Source: Pseudopyrenochaeta lycopersici
Lineage: Eukaryota > Ascomycota > Dothideomycetes > Pleosporales > Pseudopyrenochaetaceae
Direction: 5' to 3'
DNA: 64,000 bases
Assembly (NCBI GenBank): GCA_003313425.1
Contig: NHZP01000025.1
Coordinates: forward strand, 124,001-188,000
Part shown: one piece after another, positions 54,829 through 64,000 of the stretch
Layout of the letters: every line of letters begins with the position of its first letter
Position numbering within the stretch: the first letter of the stretch is position 1
Program-made: the position numbers and the translations under genes
The notes under the pieces: generated by a model
Seen by the model: only the letters and a program-made list of their open reading frames with translations
What the model was told of the DNA's origin: nothing
The model's database searches: none

Positions 54829-57296
54829 ATGTCTAATATCTTTGAACTATTGGGTCGCCGCTCGCCGTCCGATAGTGATAATATTATTCTTGCTCCTCCG
54901 TCTATTAATCCTCAATCTAATCCTTCCCTACAGCAAGATGAGTTCAAGCTACAGGGCAAAATCTATGTGCGGTGTTGCTCATTAGTAAAGGGCCCAAAGG
55001 CAACAAAAAAGCGCCACTCAATTATCTGGTTATATGGTGAGGATATCAAGCTTCGAACAAATTCAGCAAAGAGATTCTGGTACTGCTACCTATGCGAGAA
55101 AAGCGGTGTCAGCAAGAGCTTCCTATCGTCGATAAAGGCAACTCAACTTGTCTTGACCACCTCAAACACTCCCATAAGATTGACCCCAAGACGGGTGAAC
55201 GTATTGCCAATGGCGATCTGAATCAGACAACAATCAATGGCCCATCTATTTCCAATTTAATATTCCGGCGAAACTGGGAGCTCTTTAAAGAACTCCTTAT
55301 CCGATGGATTGTCTACTGCCATATTGCCTTCTTCCAGAGTGAGAATGAGTACTTCCGCGACATGCTCTTCTATATTGAACCCTGGTTATCTGAATATCTT
55401 CCAAAAGCGGGCAGGACGATCCGTAAATGGGTGATGGCTGAGTTTATGTCAAGAAAGGATATATTGAAGAAGGAACTAAGTGAGGCTCATAGCCGTATTT
55501 CAATATCCTTCGATGCCTGGACATCACCAAGCTGTGTCGCTATTCTTGGCGTAGTGGCCCATTTTATTGATAAGACAGGCAAACGTCGCACAGCTGTTCT
55601 GGCCCTCCGTCGACTGCGAGGAATACATAGCGGCGAGAACATGGCGGAGGTCATGCTGCAGATCCTTCAAGAGTACGGTATTAGCAGACAAATTGGCTTC
55701 TTTATGGGAGACAATCACGAAGCAAACGATACCTGCGTCGAGGCAGTCCTCCAAGAGCTTTTCCCATCGATGACAGCAAAACAGCGTAAAAGACGTCGAC
55801 TACGATGCGCTGGCCATATTATTAACCTCTATGCGCACGCGCTTTTGATGGGGAAGGATGCTGAAAAGATTGCTAGAGAAATGGACACAGCTCTGCGTGA
55901 AGGAGACTTGAAGAAAGTTGGTGATCTTTGGAGGAAGCGCGGAGCTCTTGGAAAGCTCCATAATCTTATCAAATATATCCGTTATTCGCCGGGGCGTCGT
56001 GACTTCTTTGAGGGTCTGTCTGGAGGTGAGGAGCTTGAGCAATTTGATGGATTGCAGGTGAGTTAGCTAAGCGAGATATATTAACAGTCAATTTGCTGAC
56101 CGCCTACCATTAGTACTACGTAGGCGGTCAGAAAGGCTTGACACCACTCCTCTTATACTAGTAACTGTAACTAATTAATCTATTAAACAGCTTATTCAAG
56201 ACAATGCCACACGCTGGAACTCCTTTTTTGACGCGATCCATAGAGCTCTTGTGGTTAAGGAGCGTATTCAGATGTTCTGCGCGCAGTGGGTGCCATCTAA
56301 GAACACTAAGCCAATTAATAAGGATGATATCCTTGAGCCACAGCATTGGAAGCAATTGGAGCACCTCCATGACCAGCTAGAGTCCTTTGACGAAGCTACG
56401 TCAATGGTTCAAGGCCATAACACAAATGTTGCAGATCATTTCCAGACGCTGGATTGGCTCCTACTCCAACTCGACGTAGCTAAGCAGAAGTTCAATCAGC
56501 TTTATATTGATGAGCAGACACCCGAGTATAAGTGGCTTGCTGGAGCTGCGGACGTGTCATGGGCGAAGTGCAATAAATACTATAACATGGCAGATCAGAC
56601 CGCGGCGTACTACAGTATACTGCAATTATTACGAATCCGACGTTGAAGACGGCCTGGTTTCAGCAACGCTGGGGCGACCACCCGATTCGATCTACATGGT
56701 TAAAGAATAACGTTCTACCGGCTCTAAAAGAGGTGTGGCTCCAAGAATATAAAGGCAGGTCTTCCTCGCAGTCACCAATATCAACCCCTTATCACCAGCG
56801 CAGCCGCAGTCCAAGACGCTACACATCTTGTAGGGAGCATAAGCGGCTCAAATTAAATCTAACCCCGGAACCAACTCCTTCAGCGCCTGATGAGCTTGAG
56901 GAGTATCTTGATACAAATCTATATATCACTAACGAGGAGTACTTTGACCCTATTCAGTACTGGAACGACCGCTACTTTAGCCAGCCTGATCTCGCACAAT
57001 TCGCTCTTGATGCTCTTGCTGTCCCTCCTATGTCTGATGAATGCGAACGGTTATTTAGCAGCGCTAAGATACTTATCACCCATCGCCGTTCCTGCCTTAA
57101 GACGGACATTATTGAGGCAAATGAGTGTCTTCGAGCTTGGTATGGGAAGCCAAGGAAATACACGTTTGAGGAGAAGGATATTGAATGGGAGGAATGTGAA
57201 CAATGGGGTGATTATGGTGGACAAGAAGGTTTTGTTGGTAGTGAAGAGGATAGCGTTGAAGACAGCAATTCTGCCGGCAGTATTGTTGTAGATTAG
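54829..57296 (+). pseudogene. hAT transposase 4, frameshifted, with one intron
   Basis: Starts at ATG 54829 (MSNIFELLGRRS). BED zinc finger (FWYCYLCEKSG, then CLDHLKHSHKID after a frameshift near 55110), RNase H-like core with RISISFDAWTSPSCVAI, GFFMGDNHEANDT and RLRCAGHIINLY. A GT-AG intron (56058-56190) is spliced so that FDGLQ joins LIQDNATRWNSFFDA. A frameshift near 56620 (YYS, then ITNPTLKTAWF) precedes the dimerisation domain (FALDALAVPPMSDECERLF) and an acidic tail ending at 57296. Two frameshifts make it inactive as read. Two pogo elements follow 26 bp after the stop, so they may sit in its 3' end. Confidence 0.9.
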
Positions 57297-57322
57297 GTGA
57301 GTTAAGTGCGAGAAACTCACTA

Positions 57323-59165
57323 ACGTGTTCCACCAGTCAGTGGCGAACACCAGTCAGTCGCGCACCCCACCAAATCGTCCACGCTTGCTCTCAAAACAAC
57401 AACGATGACCTCTCAACGACAGCCTCCTGCAGCTCAAAAGGAAGGTCGTGTCCTTCTTGCATCGCAGGCCTTTAATTTGAAGCAGATAAAGAGCGTCCGG
57501 AGGGCTGCGAAGCTGTTTAACGTTCCTGATTCGACGCTCCGAGGTCGCCTTGACGGACGCCTACCTCAACCTATTATCAACGCACGTAAACGGAAGCTAT
57601 TACCTACTGAGGAACAGAGCCTTGTTCAATGGATACTAGAGCTTGATCGACGAGGCTTTCCGCCTTATATTATTGACGTACGTCAGATGGGAGACGCCCT
57701 TCTCGCCGCACGAGGCCAGCAGCCTCCTCCACCTCCTCTTGGCAAGAACTGGGTCTGTCGTTTTGTTAAGGCTCAGTCAGAGCTTCAGACAAAGTGGAAC
57801 CGTAAATTCCACTCACAGCGCGCAAAATGCGAGGATCCTATAAAGATAAACGCCTGGTATAGCCTTGTGAGGGACACAATTGAGACGTACGGGATAGTAG
57901 TAGAGGACACCTATAACTTTGATGAGACAGGGTTTATGATGGGTATCGCCTCAACGTCAAAGGTTGTTACTAGCTCTGATACTATCGGACGAGCAACTGT
58001 TGTACAGCCTGGCAACCGTGACTGGACAACGACAATTGAGTGTGTGAGCGCTGTAGGCTACGTACTGCCTCCCTTTATTATCCTTAAGGGTAAGGTCCAC
58101 CAGGCGTCGTGGTATAGTCCTGAGCTTCAGCTGCCTGGTGACTGGAGTATCAGTGTAAGCAACAATGGATGGACAACCGACGACCTTGGCCTTGCCTGGT
58201 TAAAGCATTTTGACGTCCACACGGCCTCACGTACAATTGGAAGCTATCGCCTTCTTATACTAGACGGCCACAGCAGCCACGCGACGCCTGCATTCGATAC
58301 TTACTGCTCAGAGAGGAACATTATTACCCTCTGTATGCCTCCTCATACGTCTCATAAGCTACAGCCTCTCGATGTTGGTTGCTTCTCGCCTCTTAAGACA
58401 GCGTACGGACACGCGATAGACAGGCTTGCGCGCCAACGGGTGCAGTTTATTGATAAGGACGAGTTTCTATATATATATCCTGATATACGTACAACTGTTT
58501 TCTCAGTTTCAAACATCCTTGGAGGCTTTCGGGCGACAGGCTTGGTCCCGTTCTGTCCTGAACGCGTCCTATCAACGCTTACAGTTGTCCGTACACCGTC
58601 TCCTCCACAGACAGAGGCCACGGCTGAGGCTGTTTGGACAACAGAAACGCCTCACACGATAGATCAACTCAATCAACAGGCCCGTCTCGTACGTGAGCTC
58701 CTCCACCGTCAATCACAGAGCCCCTCAAGCAGGGCTCTCGCTCAGCTCGTCAAAGGCTGTCAGCTAGCTATGAACTCAGCTACAATCTTAGCAGAAGAAA
58801 ACAGCAAACTCCGTGCCTCAAACACGCGTTTACGACGTAGGAAGGACAGGCAGCGACAATATATTGCAGCTGGAGGCGCGTTGCAGGTCGAGGCAGGTCG
58901 TGTGTTGGCTGTGGCTGCTGAAAGAGCCTTAAATGTAAGGGTGGAGGGTGAGGCTTCTCGGCCTCGGCAACGAGCACCTCCAACCTGCAGTAAGTGCGGA
59001 GTTCAAGGTCATATTCGCACCTCGTGTAGACAGAGATAGAGAATATTATTACTATATTTACTAGCAAATTTGCTGCGTGGTTGTCGCGTTATCGTGTGTT
59101 GAGATCCTCTCGTTTCGTGATGGTGCGCGACTGACTGGTGTTCGCCACTGACTGGTGGAACACGT
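57323..59165 (+). mobile_element. pogo/Fot1-like element 1, complete, 1,843 bp
   Basis: Inverted ends ACGTGTTCC plus two copies of ACCAGTCAGTNGCG spaced 17 bp, at 57323 and, as complement, at 59165. TA flanks both sides (57321-57322 and 59166-59167); the right TA is shared with element 2. One intact gene. Confidence 0.95.
57405..59039 (+). CDS. pogo-type DDE_1 transposase 1, intact
   Basis: 544 residues from ATG 57405 (MTSQRQPPAAQK), 82 bp inside the left end. A psq-type HTH (SVRRAAKLFNVPDSTLRGRL, ~30-50), a CENP-B/Tc5-type HTH (LVQWILELDRRGFPPYI ... GKNWVCRFVKAQSELQTKW, ~70-130), and the DDE_1 catalytic domain with YNFDETGFMMG (~170), ILDGHSSHATP (~285) and LQPLDVGCFSPLK (~325), which supply the three acidic residues. 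The C-terminal third is a basic, Gln-rich region with a possible coiled coil (ILAEENSKLRASNTRLRRRK) and ends in a retroviral-type zinc knuckle, CSKCGVQGHIRTSC. The frame is clean and both ends intact; it may be active. Confidence 0.95.
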   Translation: MTSQRQPPAAQKEGRVLLASQAFNLKQIKSVRRAAKLFNVPDSTLRGRLDGRLPQPIINARKRKLLPTEEQSLVQWILELDRRGFPPYIIDVRQMGDALLAARGQQPPPPPLGKNWVCRFVKAQSELQTKWNRKFHSQRAKCEDPIKINAWYSLVRDTIETYGIVVEDTYNFDETGFMMGIASTSKVVTSSDTIGRATVVQPGNRDWTTTIECVSAVGYVLPPFIILKGKVHQASWYSPELQLPGDWSISVSNNGWTTDDLGLAWLKHFDVHTASRTIGSYRLLILDGHSSHATPAFDTYCSERNIITLCMPPHTSHKLQPLDVGCFSPLKTAYGHAIDRLARQRVQFIDKDEFLYIYPDIRTTVFSVSNILGGFRATGLVPFCPERVLSTLTVVRTPSPPQTEATAEAVWTTETPHTIDQLNQQARLVRELLHRQSQSPSSRALAQLVKGCQLAMNSATILAEENSKLRASNTRLRRRKDRQRQYIAAGGALQVEAGRVLAVAAERALNVRVEGEASRPRQRAPPTCSKCGVQGHIRTSCRQR

Positions 59166-59167
59166 TA

Positions 59168-61010
59168 ACGTGGATTACCAGTCATCCGCGAAAACCAGTC
59201 ATCCGCGTGCCCCACCAAAATCGATGCTCCTCAGCGCGCTCAACCAACAATAGCCTCTCCACAATATCTTAAAATGTCTTCAACAGAGGGTAGGATAGAT
59301 CTAGCTATCTAAGCAATTCAGAAAAATAAGTTATCTCGTGTTCACCATGCAGCTGTGTTGTACGCTGTTCCTGAGTCTACTCTTCGAGACCGCCTCAAAG
59401 GTGGCCTACCTCAGGCCACGCGCAATCGCCAGAAGCGCAAGTTAGATCCTACTGAAGAGCAGGTCCTTATTGAGTGGATACTAGACCTTGCTCGACGAGG
59501 ATATCCACCTGTAATTATCCAAGTGCGACAAATGGCAGACACACTGCTCGCTGCGCGCAACGCAGATCCTCCTCCTCAGCCTATTGGCAAGAACTGGGCG
59601 ACGCGCTTCATCAATAGCCAGCCAGAGCTCAGTACTAGGTGGAATAGAAAGCTTGCATCGCAACGCGCTCTCAATGAGCAGCCAACTGCTATCAGCTCGT
59701 GGTTTAACCTTGTACAAGAGACGCGCGAGGAGGCTGGAGTACTAGCAAGAGATACCTATAACTTTGATGAGACAGGGTTCATGATGGGTGTTGCAGCAAT
59801 GTCAAAGGTTGTCACTAGCTCAGACATTATTGGACGAGCAATCATGGTTCAGCCAGGTAACCGCCACTGGGTCACGACAATTGAGTCAATCAGCGCGACA
59901 GGCAACCTGCTCCCTCCTTTCATTATCCTAGCTGCTAAGCAGCACCAAGCCTCCTGGTACAACAGCTTACCTGCTAGCTCAGCAGGCTTAGTAATTGCAG
60001 TCAGCGACAATGGCTGGACAACAGATAAGCTAGGCCTTGACTGGCTGAAGCACTTTGACAGGCATACTGCTGCTAGTACTCAAGGAGCATATCGCCTGCT
60101 TATACTAGACGGCCACAGCAGCCACGCAACACCTGAGTTTGACCAGTACTGTAAGAACAACAATATTATCAGCCTCTGCATGCCTCCTCATACCTCGCAT
60201 CTCCTGCAGCCTCTTGACGTTGGCTGCTTCTCTCCTCTAAAGCGCGCGTACGGCAGAGCAATTGAAGAGCTTGCACGCCAAGGGACGAACCACGTCGATA
60301 AGCTAGACTTTCTCTCTATCTACTTTAAGGTTAGAGCAGAGGCGTTATCAGAGAAGAACATTAAGGCAGGCTTTCAAGCTACAGGCCTTGTCCCAGCTTG
60401 TCCAGAGCGCGTCCTCTCGTCGCTTACAGTTGTCCGCACGCCGTCTCCACCAGCGACAACAGAGGTAGCAGCAGCTGAGTGGACAGCTGAGACGCCGCGC
60501 ACGGTATCTCAGCTAAAGCAGCAGGCTCAGCTAGTTCGAGACCTTCTGCATCGTCAGTCTCAAAGCCCAAGTAGTCGAGCTATTCAGCAGATTGTTAAAG
60601 GCTGTCAGCTTGCATTAGACTCAGCAGCTCTCCTCACAGACGAGATTTCAAAGCTTCGCGCAGCTCTGCGACGTAAAAAACGTAAGCAGCAGCAGCGCAG
60701 GCAGTATATAGCTCGAGGAGGAGCTTTGCAGGTTGAGCAGGGCCTGCTGCTTGCTGTAGAGGCAGGTAGGGTAGCTAATGAGGGTAGTCAAGCTGAGCCT
60801 GGGCAAGTGCGCCAGCGCGCACCGCCAACGTGCAGTAACTGTCATATCCAAGGACATAATCGGACTCAGTGTGGACGTAGATAGACTAGCTTATCTATTT
60901 ATTAATTATTAAATTTACTGCGTTGTTGTTAAGCAATTGAGCAAAAAGGCGTTTTGATTGTGGTGGTTTTCGCGGATGACTGGTTTTCGCGGATGACTGG
61001 TAATCCACGT
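59168..61010 (+). mobile_element. pogo/Fot1-like element 2, 1,843 bp
   Basis: Inverted ends ACGTGGATT plus two copies of ACCAGTCATCCGCG spaced 17 bp, at 59168 and, as complement, at 61010. TA at 59166-59167 (shared with element 1) and 61011-61012. The same length as element 1, to the base, although the sequences differ considerably. Confidence 0.95.
59274..60884 (+). pseudogene. pogo-type DDE_1 transposase 2, early nonsense codon
   Basis: ATG 59274 (MSSTEGRIDLAI) is followed by TAA at codon 13; the frame then stays open to 60884. The first in-frame ATG after the stop is near 59532, inside the second HTH, so a protein from there would lack the first DNA-binding helix set. Catalytic motifs are present: YNFDETGFMMG, ILDGHSSHATP, LQPLDVGCFSPLK. 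The tail has the zinc knuckle CSNCHIQGHNRTQC. A single C-to-T change of a Gln codon would explain the stop. Roughly two thirds of residues match transposase 1 by eye. Confidence 0.9.
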
Positions 61011-61012
61011 TA

Positions 61013-61984
61013 TGATTAAATCCGGCTTGGGATTGGGAGCAGTGTCAAGATCCGCACGGCCACGGCGCTTGTCAGCCAACGTGTTTCCAGCGTCGAAGCG
61101 GTCAACACAGCTATCCTACGCACATTGAGATGCGGTCCAACGCACGATGACCTCGATAGCTTCCTCGCCCTCAAGCCCCGAAACCTACTGTTGTTCCCTC
61201 CGCTGACCGAACGAAAGACCTAATTCGGCTCACCATGTGCCCATGTCTCAAGCCCACTCGAGCCGATTCCTAGACCAAGCAGCAGCCGAGATCTAATCTC
61301 AGCTCGTTGAGGGGGGAATACGATGACACAAGAGGGGTATAAGATAAGACGGAGTGCCGTGGCCCTGAAAATTGGCGCCTACGCTTCGGCAAGTGGGTTG
61401 AGCGTCGCTGGTGGAAGGGCTCGATATGTTTTGGTGATACAGCTATCGTATGGTCATACAACAAACAGCTCCCTACGTGAGCACTGCAATCTTTAGGGTT
61501 GTAGAGATGTGCTTTAGTTTGACATGTAAGGGACACAAGAGGTTTAGATTGTTCATGTCGCGATGGATAAGGATAGCAGAGCTGTGATGGTAGCAATACT
61601 TGGCAAGGCACTACACTATCTAGGGCTGCATGCCGTTCTCTGTCACCGGAAACGATCGTTATATCTCTTCCCTGCTCCAGTTCAGAACCCAACTATGAGA
61701 CCTGCCGATCGCATATCTAACTCCATGCTCAAGGACGTTCACGGCAACCCTGTGGCCGGAGCGGGTCGGCCATCTCCCTGCTAGCGGAGGCGATATGCCC
61801 CCTTATCTGTTACTATGTCATTGACTCATCCATTTGTTGCCTATGTCGATCCCTATCCTCTTCTAGGCAGACATGGCAGCCTATTCGTTCACTTGTCTAT
61901 ATAGACCTCAGTGCCGACCAAGATGGCAATCAAGGTCTCAATTCAGTCACTCACTGATGTATAGTTACAAAGCCACTAGCTAAG
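61013..61984. other. Gene-poor stretch with a possible host C-terminal fragment
   Basis: A plus-strand frame at about 61050-61223 (ALVSQRVSSVEAVNTAIL ... ALKPRNLLLFPPLTERKT, stop) reads like the end of a coding exon, but I do not recognise it. The rest, to the TPR gene end at 61985, shows no gene. Confidence 0.35.
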
Positions 61985-64000
61985 CTACATTCCCCGCATT
62001 TCTTGCATTACCTGCATTAGAGACGAATAGTGTCTTGTGCATGAGACAGTAGTAGGATGCTCCGGGCCAAGCACAAGTTGGTATCCTCTGCTTGCCCTTT
62101 GGTATAGTACCGAAGCAGATTCGTAATGTTGCTGTTGATGAAGAAGGAAAGCCAGGCAGTATGCGCTGGTCAGCGTGTTGGGGTGCTCCTTCCCCAGCAC
62201 CTTCTCGTATCCCTCCAGCGCTCGCCGGCTCATCTCCTCTGCTGCCTCGTACTTCCCCTGATACTACAGCATCGACGCAAGGTTGCTCGCGCTGGCCAGC
62301 GTGTCTGGATGCCCCTTCCCCAGCACCTTCTCTCTTCCTTCCAGCGCTCGCCGGTTCATCTCCTCTGCTGCCTCGTACTTCCCCTGACGCTGCAACACTA
62401 ACGCCAGGTTGCTCACGTTGGTCAGCGTATCGGGGTGCTCTTTCCCCAGCACCTTCTCACTTCCCTCCAGCGCTCGCCGGTTCATCTCCTCTGCTGTCTC
62501 ATACTTCCCCTGATACTGCAGCACTAATGCCAGGTTGCTCACGCTGATCAGCGTGTCCGGGTGCCCCTTCCCCAGCACCTTCTCGTATCCCTCCAGCGCT
62601 CGCCGGCTCATCTCCTCTGCCGCCTCGTACTTCCCTTGATACTGCAGCACCAACGCCAGGTTATTCATGTTGGTCAGCGTGTCTAGATGCTCCTTTCCAA
62701 GTACCTTCTCATATCCCTCCAGCGCTCGCCGGTCCATCTCCTCTGCCGCCTCGTACTTCCCCTGATACTGCAGCATCGACGCAAGGTTGCTCACGCTGGT
62801 CAGCGTGTTGGGGTGCTCTTTCCCCAGTGCCCTTTCTCTTCCCTCCAGCGCTCGCCGGCTCATCTCCTCTGCCGCCTCGTCCTTCCCCTGACGCTGCAGC
62901 ACCAACGCCAGGTTGCTCACGTTGGTCAGCGTGTCCGGGTGCTCCTTCCCCAGCGCTTTCTCATATCCCTCCAGCGCTCGCCGGTTCATCTCCTCTGCCG
63001 CCTCGTACTTCCCTTGATGCTGCAGCACCAACGCCAGGTTGCTCACGCTGATCAGCGTGTCGGGGTGCCCCTTCCCTAGCACCTTCTCTTTTCCCCCCAG
63101 CGCTCGCCGGTTCATCTCCTCTGCTGCCTCGTATTTCCCCTGATGCTGCAGCACCAACGCCAGGTTATTCACGCTGGCCAGCGTGTCGGGGTGCCCCTTC
63201 CCCAGCACCTTCTCATATCCCTCCAGCGCTCGCCGGTTCATCTCCTCTGCTGCCTCGTACTTCCCCCGATACTGCATCACCAACGCCAGGTTATTCACGC
63301 TGATCAGCGTATCGGGGTGCTCTTTCCCCAGCACCTTCTCTTTTCCCTCCAGCGCTCGCCGGTTCATCTCCTCTGCCGCCTCGTACTCCCCCTGATGCTG
63401 CAGCACCGCCGCCAGGTTGCTCACGCTGGTCAGCGTGTCTGGATGCTCCTTCCCAAGTGCCTTCTCTCTTCCCCCAAGCGCTCGCCGGTCCATCTCCTCT
63501 GCTGCCTCGTACTTCCCCTGACGCTGCAACACTAACGCCAGGTTGCTCACGTTGGTCAGCGTGTTGGGGTGCTCCTTCCCCAGCGCTTTCTCATATCCCT
63601 CCAGCGCTCGCCGGTTCATCTCCTCTGCCGCCTCGTATTTCCCCTGATACTGCAGCACCAACGCCAGGTTATTCACGCTGGCCAGCGTGCCAGGGTGCTC
63701 TTTCCCCAGCGCCAGCTCATATCCCTTCAGCGCTCGCCGGTCCATCTCCTCTGCTGCCTCGTACTTCCCCTGACACCGCAGCACTCCTGCTAGGTTGCTC
63801 ACGCTGGCCAGCGTGTCGGGGTGCTCCTTCCCCAGCACCTTCTCTCTTCCCTCCAGCGCTCGCCGGTTCATCTCCTCTGCCGCCTCGTACTTCCCCTGAT
63901 ACTGCAGCACCGACGCAAGGCTGCTCACGCTGGCCAGCGTGCCAGGGTGCCCCTTCCCCAGCACCTTCTCACTCCCCTCCAGCGCTCGCCGGTTCATCTC
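61985..64000 (-). pseudogene. TPR repeat array of a NOD-like receptor type gene, stop near its end, 5' part outside window
   Basis: Sixteen tandem 42-residue tetratricopeptide units of the kinesin-light-chain type (TPR_12/TPR_10) are visible, each close to MNRRALEGYEKVLGKEHP then DTL-SVSNLALVLQ-QGKYEAAEE, encoded by near-identical 126-bp units. In filamentous fungi such arrays form the C-terminal sensor half of NACHT or NB-ARC STAND receptors; the nucleotide-binding part would lie beyond 64000. The last two units are more divergent and end MQEMRGM at 61985, which is the natural C-terminus. Unit 14 contains TAG at 62264-62266 where other units have CAG (Gln), so as read the product loses its last ~90 residues. 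I cannot tell whether that inactivates it. Alternative: a stand-alone TPR protein or a patatin/phosphorylase-type receptor. Confidence 0.85.
62130..64000 (-). repeat. 126-bp tandem coding repeats (TPR units)
   Basis: Fourteen complete units with very high nucleotide identity, differing mostly at a few codons (for example the residue after RALEG, and KEHP/KGHP). The array continues past the right edge. The similarity is too high for independent divergence and implies unequal exchange or gene conversion among units. Confidence 0.9.

Noticed and set aside
59355..59357. Start of pogo transposase 2 at 59355
   Set aside because: The codon is GTG. The natural ATG is at 59274, followed by TAA at codon 13.
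14781..61010. A giant Starship-type cargo element
   Set aside because: DUF6604, AAA and NLR-like genes can be Starship cargo, but no tyrosine-recombinase captain (DUF3435) or matching element borders are visible in this window.
62092..63793. Several Ser/Pro/Leu-rich plus-strand frames over the right end
   Set aside because: They are periodic antisense shadows of the 126-bp TPR units.
62130..64000. CRISPR-like array at the right end
   Set aside because: The 126-bp units are coding, near-identical along their whole length and lack spacers; they translate into TPR repeats.
1..64000. tRNA or rRNA genes
   Set aside because: I looked for the TPsiC-loop GTTCGAATCC-type signature and ribosomal motifs and saw none convincing; a covariance-model search would be needed to exclude them.

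Overview
This window is nuclear DNA of a filamentous ascomycete (Pezizomycotina; a Dothideomycete is my best guess from the gene families, but the sequence does not prove it). Evidence: short GT-AG introns, a fungal-type highly reducing polyketide synthase, DUF1774, DUF7730-like and DUF6604 host families, an AAA ATPase, a near-identical TPR array typical of fungal NOD-like receptors, and fungal-type hAT, Tc1/mariner, pogo/Fot1 and Ty1/copia elements. It is a repeat-rich accessory region: about half of the sequence is transposable elements and most host genes are broken.

Layout. (1) 1-9.0 kb: a decayed highly reducing PKS on the minus strand, running off the left edge, plus the C-terminal remnant of an O-methyltransferase; together the relic of a secondary-metabolite cluster. 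(2) 9-14.8 kb: no recognisable gene, one 210-bp TA-flanked MITE and one orphan transposon end. (3) 14.8-16.1 kb: Tc1 element 1, dead through a stop in its catalytic motif. (4) 16.4-19.9 kb: the only quiet host stretch, with a DUF7730-like protein and an intact DUF1774 membrane protein. (5) 20-30.2 kb: a Myb/SANT-like ORF abutting hAT element 1 (itself carrying a MITE and a solo LTR), then a DUF6604 pseudogene split by another solo LTR, then a zinc-finger gene remnant split by an apparently intact Tc1 element 2. (6) 30.4-34.7 kb: a hAT MITE, a two-exon gene for a small secreted Lys/Asp/Glu-rich protein, a solo LTR and a dead pogo element. (7) 37.2-47.5 kb: hAT element 2 (split by a foldback MITE), truncated copia element 1 and hAT element 3. 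(8) 47.6-54.3 kb: an AAA ATPase with an in-frame stop and near-complete copia element 2. (9) 54.8-61.0 kb: hAT element 4 followed by two 1,843-bp pogo elements back to back, separated only by one TA. (10) 62-64 kb: a TPR array of at least sixteen 42-residue repeats running off the right edge.

The most probably functional genes are DUF1774, the DUF7730-like protein, the secreted charged protein, Tc1 element 2 transposase, pogo element 1 transposase and copia element 2 pol. The most interesting signals are: an in-frame UGA-CUN codon pair between gag and pol in both copia copies, suggesting stop-codon readthrough; a bipartite 17-bp-spaced terminal repeat shared by three divergent pogo elements whose transposases also end in a CCHC zinc knuckle; the charged repeat protein; and the near-identical TPR array. 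Several elements have flanks that do not match, which points to transposon-mediated rearrangement. Coordinates of frameshifts and introns come from reading by eye and are approximate to a few bases unless stated.
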